A DNA stretch of 24,363 nucleotides from JAKQHY01 sp034429475 (GTDB lineage: Bacteria > Chloroflexota > Anaerolineae > B4-G1 > SLSP01): contig DAOUGD010000309.1 in the NCBI GenBank assembly GCA_034429475.1, positions 1 to 24,363 on the forward strand. Direction: 5' to 3'. Positions 21,166-24,363 of this stretch are shown here, piece after piece (the stretch's first letter is position 1; each line of letters opens with the position of its first letter). The notes beneath the pieces are model-generated. The model was given only the letters and a program-made list of their open reading frames with translations, made no database searches and was not told the origin of the DNA. Position numbers and translations under genes: made by a program.

Positions 21166-21235
21166 AAGGTCACGACATTACAACCAGGTTAATAATTGGT
21201 AATCGCTCATTACTACTTTCAGAGGCGGGTACATT

Positions 21236-22720
21236 ATGCTGAAAAAATTACAACGTACACCTGTTATCGGGTGGTTAATCACCGGTTTGCTATTGACACA
21301 GTTGGCGTGCAAGACCGTGATGGGCGGCGTCGTGCCGGTGGCGACGGCTACGCCGCTTCCGGCGGGAGTGATGCCCGCCAAATCCCCCATCCCTCCTACC
21401 GATCTGGGAACAGAACAGAGCGGGCAGGCCGGGAAGTCGCCGCAACTCAATCCCCCCTATCAGCCGACCGCCGCGCAAGGCGTCGCTTGCATCGGCACGT
21501 TTGGCTACGGCGTCACTTGCATTGAAAACCAGGAATGGCATACCTATACTGAAGCCGAGGAAAATTTGGGCGGCGATCTGGTCCACGCGATGACCACCTG
21601 CCCTGATGGCAGCGTCCTGGCAGCGCACACGATGGGATTGAGCCGTTACAATGACCGGGAATGGCGTGAATACGAGAACGGTTGGGGCTACGGTTCTGTC
21701 GAAGCGTTGGCGTGCGGCAGGTACAGCCATTTCTGGGTGGCGCACTTCGGAGGCGTCAGCCACTTTGACGGGGTAAAGTGGCAAACCTACCCGGCTGTCG
21801 AACACCTGCTCGGCGCACCGGGCGATCCGGAATTGTTGGACGACATCGCCATCACCGCCGAGGGCGACGTGTGGGCGGCAACGGCCAACAGCGTTGCCTG
21901 GTTTACTAACAACGAATGGCGAGTTTTTGCGGAAGGCACGGGGTTTGATATCCGCTATTTCCTTGCCAACATCGCGTTGGATGCCCAGGGCCGTCCCTGG
22001 GTCAGTTCAAGCCGGGGCCTGTTGATGTTTGACGGTCTGACCTGGACGCTCTTTCCCAACAACAGTTTCATCACGCCGGAAGCCCTGGCGGTGGATGCGG
22101 AAGGGCGTGTGTGGGTCGGCACGTTGAGCCAGGGAATTTATCTGTTCAACCCCGACGGCAGTTGGACGATTTATGACCGCGAAAACAGCGCCTTGAGCAG
22201 CAATGATGTGCGCGCTATTGTCATAGATGGGCAGGGGCGCGTCTGGATTGGAACGGCCTGGGGGGTGGACATCATTGACGGCGATGACTGGCACTCCTAC
22301 CGGATGAGCAACGCGGCGTTGGCCGATGACAACATCTACGCGCTGACGGTGGTGAATGGCGGGCCGGCGCTGCCGGAACCGGAGACTACGGCTCCCGGTT
22401 CACTGTCGGGACAAGTGATGGACAGCCGCCGAACGGCGCTGGCGAATGCTACCGTCGAGGTATGTGTGGAAAAGCTCTACCGGGATAATTACGAAAGTTC
22501 GCCCTGCAGCGATCAACCCTTCTTCCGCAGCGTCACTGCCGACGCCGAAGGCCGCTTCAGTTTTGCCGATTTACCGGTGGGGCGCTACGTACTCGTCGCC
22601 TACGATGGCAGCCAATGGATGCGGCTCACCGACAAATACGGAATGGGGTCCGAACGGATACTGGTTAATGCCGGGGAAAATACAGAGGTGGGACAGGTAA
22701 TCCTGGGAAGTGAAAAATAA
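21236..22720 (+). CDS. Lipoprotein with two-component-regulator-type beta-propeller and carboxypeptidase-regulatory-like domain
   Basis: The 494-residue protein has a signal peptide with a cysteine at 25 (TQLAC; position -3 is Gln rather than Leu, so lipidation is probable but not certain). A Pro/Thr-rich linker covers about 30-80. Seven or so Reg_prop repeats, of the type DxxGRVWVGT..GIYLFNPDGSWTIY, span about 85-375. A C-terminal beta-sandwich (about 385-490, SLSGQVMDSRRTALANATVE, RSVTADAEGRFSFADLPVGR) belongs to the CarboxypepD_reg family. There is no kinase domain, so it is a free surface propeller, perhaps a binding or scaffold protein. The cysteine pairs near C84/C95 and C156 could form disulfides. 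Its neighbours do not indicate function, and the ribosome site is weak (GAGGCGGG, 21222-21229). Confidence 0.85.
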   Translation: MLKKLQRTPVIGWLITGLLLTQLACKTVMGGVVPVATATPLPAGVMPAKSPIPPTDLGTEQSGQAGKSPQLNPPYQPTAAQGVACIGTFGYGVTCIENQEWHTYTEAEENLGGDLVHAMTTCPDGSVLAAHTMGLSRYNDREWREYENGWGYGSVEALACGRYSHFWVAHFGGVSHFDGVKWQTYPAVEHLLGAPGDPELLDDIAITAEGDVWAATANSVAWFTNNEWRVFAEGTGFDIRYFLANIALDAQGRPWVSSSRGLLMFDGLTWTLFPNNSFITPEALAVDAEGRVWVGTLSQGIYLFNPDGSWTIYDRENSALSSNDVRAIVIDGQGRVWIGTAWGVDIIDGDDWHSYRMSNAALADDNIYALTVVNGGPALPEPETTAPGSLSGQVMDSRRTALANATVEVCVEKLYRDNYESSPCSDQPFFRSVTADAEGRFSFADLPVGRYVLVAYDGSQWMRLTDKYGMGSERILVNAGENTEVGQVILGSEK

Positions 22721-22755
22721 GTCGGGCCTTCCCCAACATCTGCCGTAGTATGAAA

Positions 22756-22795
22756 GTGAAACGTGAGACTTTCACAATAAAGTCTCACGTTTCAC
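22756..22795. repeat. Perfect 17-bp hairpin of GTGAAAC-type heptamers, convergent gap
   Basis: GTGAAACGTGAGACTTT (22756-22772) and its exact complement (22779-22795) enclose the loop CACAAT. The arms contain the heptamer pair GTGAAAC, GTGAGAC. It lies between the convergent propeller lipoprotein and glgC. Like the element at 20226 it lacks a T-tract. Confidence 0.85.
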
Positions 22796-22831
22796 GTCCT
22801 CCACTGAGGATGCGTATCTCCCTGAAATCGT

Positions 22832-24094
22832 CTAAATCACCGTGTTATCCGGGACGACGGCACCTTTCGGGACCACCACAATGCCGTCGCGGATGACGTA
22901 GGTATCGGTTTCCTCGTCTTCTGCGCCGGCGTGGTTGCGGATGACGACGTTGCGCCCAATGCGGACGCCTTTATCGAGGATCGCGTTCTCAATGACGCTG
23001 CCCGCGCCCACCCCCAAATCCGGCAAGCCCAGGCGGCGATTTTCTTCTTTTTCGACGACGGATTCAAAATCATCGGCCCCCATCATGACGACGCGATGTA
23101 GATGCGCCCCCGCATTGACCGTGCTGCGCAGCCCCACCACGCAGTCCGCAATGGTCGCGCGGTTGATAATGCATCCTGGCGCCAACAACACCCGCATCAG
23201 ATTGGAGTCAATGATCCGGCTGCCGGGAAGATAACGGGAGCGCGTATAGATGGGCCACTCGGCGGAGAAAAAGTCGAAGGGTGGATCGGAGCTTGTCAGA
23301 GCCAGGTTCACGTCATAGAACGCCTTGATAGTACCGATGTCTTCCCAATACCCATCAAAGCGGTAGCCGTAGACCCGCTTGCCCTTCTCAATCGCTGAGG
23401 GGATGAGATGTTTGCCGAAGTCCGAGCCGGTCTCGGTGCGCAGTAACTGGATCAACGACGGCGTGCGGAAGACGTAAATCCCCATAGAAGCCAAGTAAGG
23501 TTTGTCGCCCTCGATGCTTTCCCACCCCTTCAGTTGATCCAGGGGCGGTTTTTCGATAAAATCAACGATGCGCCCCTCGTGGTCGGCCTTGAGAATCCCC
23601 AGGTCTGGCGCATCCTCCGCCCTCACCGGCTTGACGGAAATGGTGATGTCGGCCTCGTTCACGCTGTGAAAACGCACAAATTCCGAATAATCCATACGAT
23701 ACAAGTGGTCGCCGGCGAGGATTAATACATCACGCGGTTTGGGGACTTGCAATTGATAGAGTTGCTTGCGCAACGCATCTGCCGTGCCCTGATACCAGGC
23801 CTTACTCACCGGCGTCTGCTCGGCGGCCAGAATCCGCACCCAGCCGTCGGAGAAATTATCAAACTGATAGGTGCGCGAGACGTGCCGATGTAAAGACACT
23901 GAGTTAAACTGGGTCAGCACATACATCCGGTTAATCCCGGAGTGAATACAATTGCTGATAGGAATATCAATCAAACGGTAGTGTCCGGCCAATGGTACTG
24001 CCGGTTTCGCGCGCAACTTGGTCAAAGGATACAGCCGTGTGCCCGCGCCGCCGCCCATAATTACCGCCAACACGTCTTTCATAAAACCGAGCAT
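22832..24094 (-). CDS. glgC: GlgC, glucose-1-phosphate adenylyltransferase
   Basis: GlgC makes ADP-glucose for glycogen synthesis. The 420-residue protein has the nucleotide-binding GGGAGTRLYPLT (14-25), KPAVPLAGHYRLIDIPISNC (30-49), GTADALRKQLYQL (about 83) and AGDHLYRMDY (about 104). The C-terminal left-handed beta-helix (about 290-420, RVLLAPGCIINRATIADCVVG) is present, so the enzyme is complete. An in-frame ATG 33 nt further upstream would translate heptamer repeats. The start chosen (MLGFMKDVLAVIMGG) is the first with a Shine-Dalgarno, GAGGAGG 7 nt upstream. Met5 is another possibility. The gene stands alone; no other glycogen gene is in view. Confidence 0.95.
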   Translation of the reverse strand: MLGFMKDVLAVIMGGGAGTRLYPLTKLRAKPAVPLAGHYRLIDIPISNCIHSGINRMYVLTQFNSVSLHRHVSRTYQFDNFSDGWVRILAAEQTPVSKAWYQGTADALRKQLYQLQVPKPRDVLILAGDHLYRMDYSEFVRFHSVNEADITISVKPVRAEDAPDLGILKADHEGRIVDFIEKPPLDQLKGWESIEGDKPYLASMGIYVFRTPSLIQLLRTETGSDFGKHLIPSAIEKGKRVYGYRFDGYWEDIGTIKAFYDVNLALTSSDPPFDFFSAEWPIYTRSRYLPGSRIIDSNLMRVLLAPGCIINRATIADCVVGLRSTVNAGAHLHRVVMMGADDFESVVEKEENRRLGLPDLGVGAGSVIENAILDKGVRIGRNVVIRNHAGAEDEETDTYVIRDGIVVVPKGAVVPDNTVI

Positions 24095-24109
24095 ACCCAG
24101 GCCTCCTCT

Positions 24110-24137
24110 GCAAATGGCAAATAGCAAATAACGAATG
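24110..24137. repeat. Heptamer repeat (GCAAATR) upstream of glgC
   Basis: GCAAATG, GCAAATA, GCAAATA and the degenerate ACGAATG follow one another without gaps, directly before the glgC ribosome site. On the glgC strand they read TATTTGC-type units and lie in its untranslated leader. Confidence 0.85.
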
Positions 24138-24162
24138 GTGAACCTTTCGCCGTGATAGCCTT

Positions 24163-24191
24163 ATTATAGTCACATACCGCATATAACGCAA
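24163..24191 (-). promoter_or_regulatory. Sigma70-type promoter for glgC
   Basis: On the minus strand a perfect TATAAT (24163-24168) is preceded at 17 nt by TTGCGT (24186-24191). The leader of about 62 nt contains the heptamer repeat. Confidence 0.6.
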
Positions 24192-24363
24192 AAAGCCCTG
24201 ACCCGCTAACCCACGTATTTCGTCACTTTGATATTCAGGCTAAAGATTTGTCTGTTTAACATTCAGAGATAAGATATACGGGAGATTCGGAAATCGGTCA
24301 TTGACACTGAGTGACGCACTTTGAAGGTTAAAGGGGTGTTTTCGCGGACGGTATACCGTCCGC
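24192..24363. other. Gap to the right edge; palindrome at the end
   Basis: No gene can be seen. A weak promoter-like pair on the plus strand is TTGTCT (24248-24253) with TAAGAT (24270-24275), 16 nt apart. The last 20 bases, 24344-24363, are a perfect palindrome (GCGGACGGTATACCGTCCGC) that may be an operator or half of a larger inverted repeat cut by the window edge. Confidence 0.4.

Noticed and set aside
24095..24127. Upstream ATG for GlgC
   Set aside because: It would translate the heptamer repeat and the Shine-Dalgarno sequence itself; GAGGAGG supports the start at 24094.

Overview
The window looks like chromosomal DNA from a GC-rich, Gram-positive-type or monoderm bacterium, most likely a Chloroflexota (Anaerolineae-like) member. 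This assignment is inferred from three things: the mix of gene families (a LysW-like zinc ribbon with an acidic tail, a class A PBP with a long Ig-like C-terminus, a RibXY-like importer), abundant short-period repeats in the gene gaps, and divergence from proteobacterial and firmicute homologues. No phage, transposase, CRISPR, tRNA or rRNA is visible.

Region 1 (1-6958, all minus strand) reads dprA, hypB, a 124-aa coiled-coil protein, a GT-C membrane glycosyltransferase, larE, larB, larC. The last three build the nickel pincer nucleotide (NPN) cofactor from nicotinic acid adenine dinucleotide: LarB carboxylates and hydrolyses, LarE adds sulfur, and LarC inserts nickel. LarC runs off the left edge in a poly-His stretch (28 His in 59 residues). 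HypB is a nickel-chaperone GTPase, and its place upstream of the lar genes, with no hydrogenase gene in view, suggests nickel delivery to LarC. LarE has three cysteines at positions expected for an Fe-S type sulfur transferase.

Region 2 (6972-9789, minus strand) is the housekeeping set ffh, rpsP, khpA, rimM behind a good sigma70-type promoter. It ends in a hairpin just before dprA; the usual trmD and rplS neighbours are absent.

Region 3 (9801-13283, plus strand) holds a 1013-aa bifunctional penicillin-binding protein, then a 73-aa LysW-like protein with its own strong promoter and a near-perfect bidirectional terminator. The terminator is shared with a convergent P-type Ca2+ ATPase gene (13301-16153, minus).

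Region 4 (16319-20267, plus strand) is the most unusual part. A transcriptional regulator fuses an IclR-type HTH and effector domain to a flavin-type PPOX split barrel. It overlaps by ATGA an ABC importer operon (ATPase, permease, substrate-binding lipoprotein) whose binding protein resembles RibY/ThiY-type proteins. A 14-bp palindrome lies over the -10 box of the regulator's promoter. I propose a self-contained vitamin-uptake module, possibly flavin-related, in which the ligand sensor is the fused barrel.

Region 5 (20270-24363) has a DUF4956/MgtC-like membrane protein (minus), a lipoprotein with a beta-propeller and a carboxypeptidase-regulatory-like domain (plus), and glgC for ADP-glucose synthesis (minus) with its promoter.

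Scattered through the gaps, and once inside larC, are short tandem repeats, mostly of period 7, several folded into perfect hairpins. The unit sequence differs at each site but the architecture is the same.
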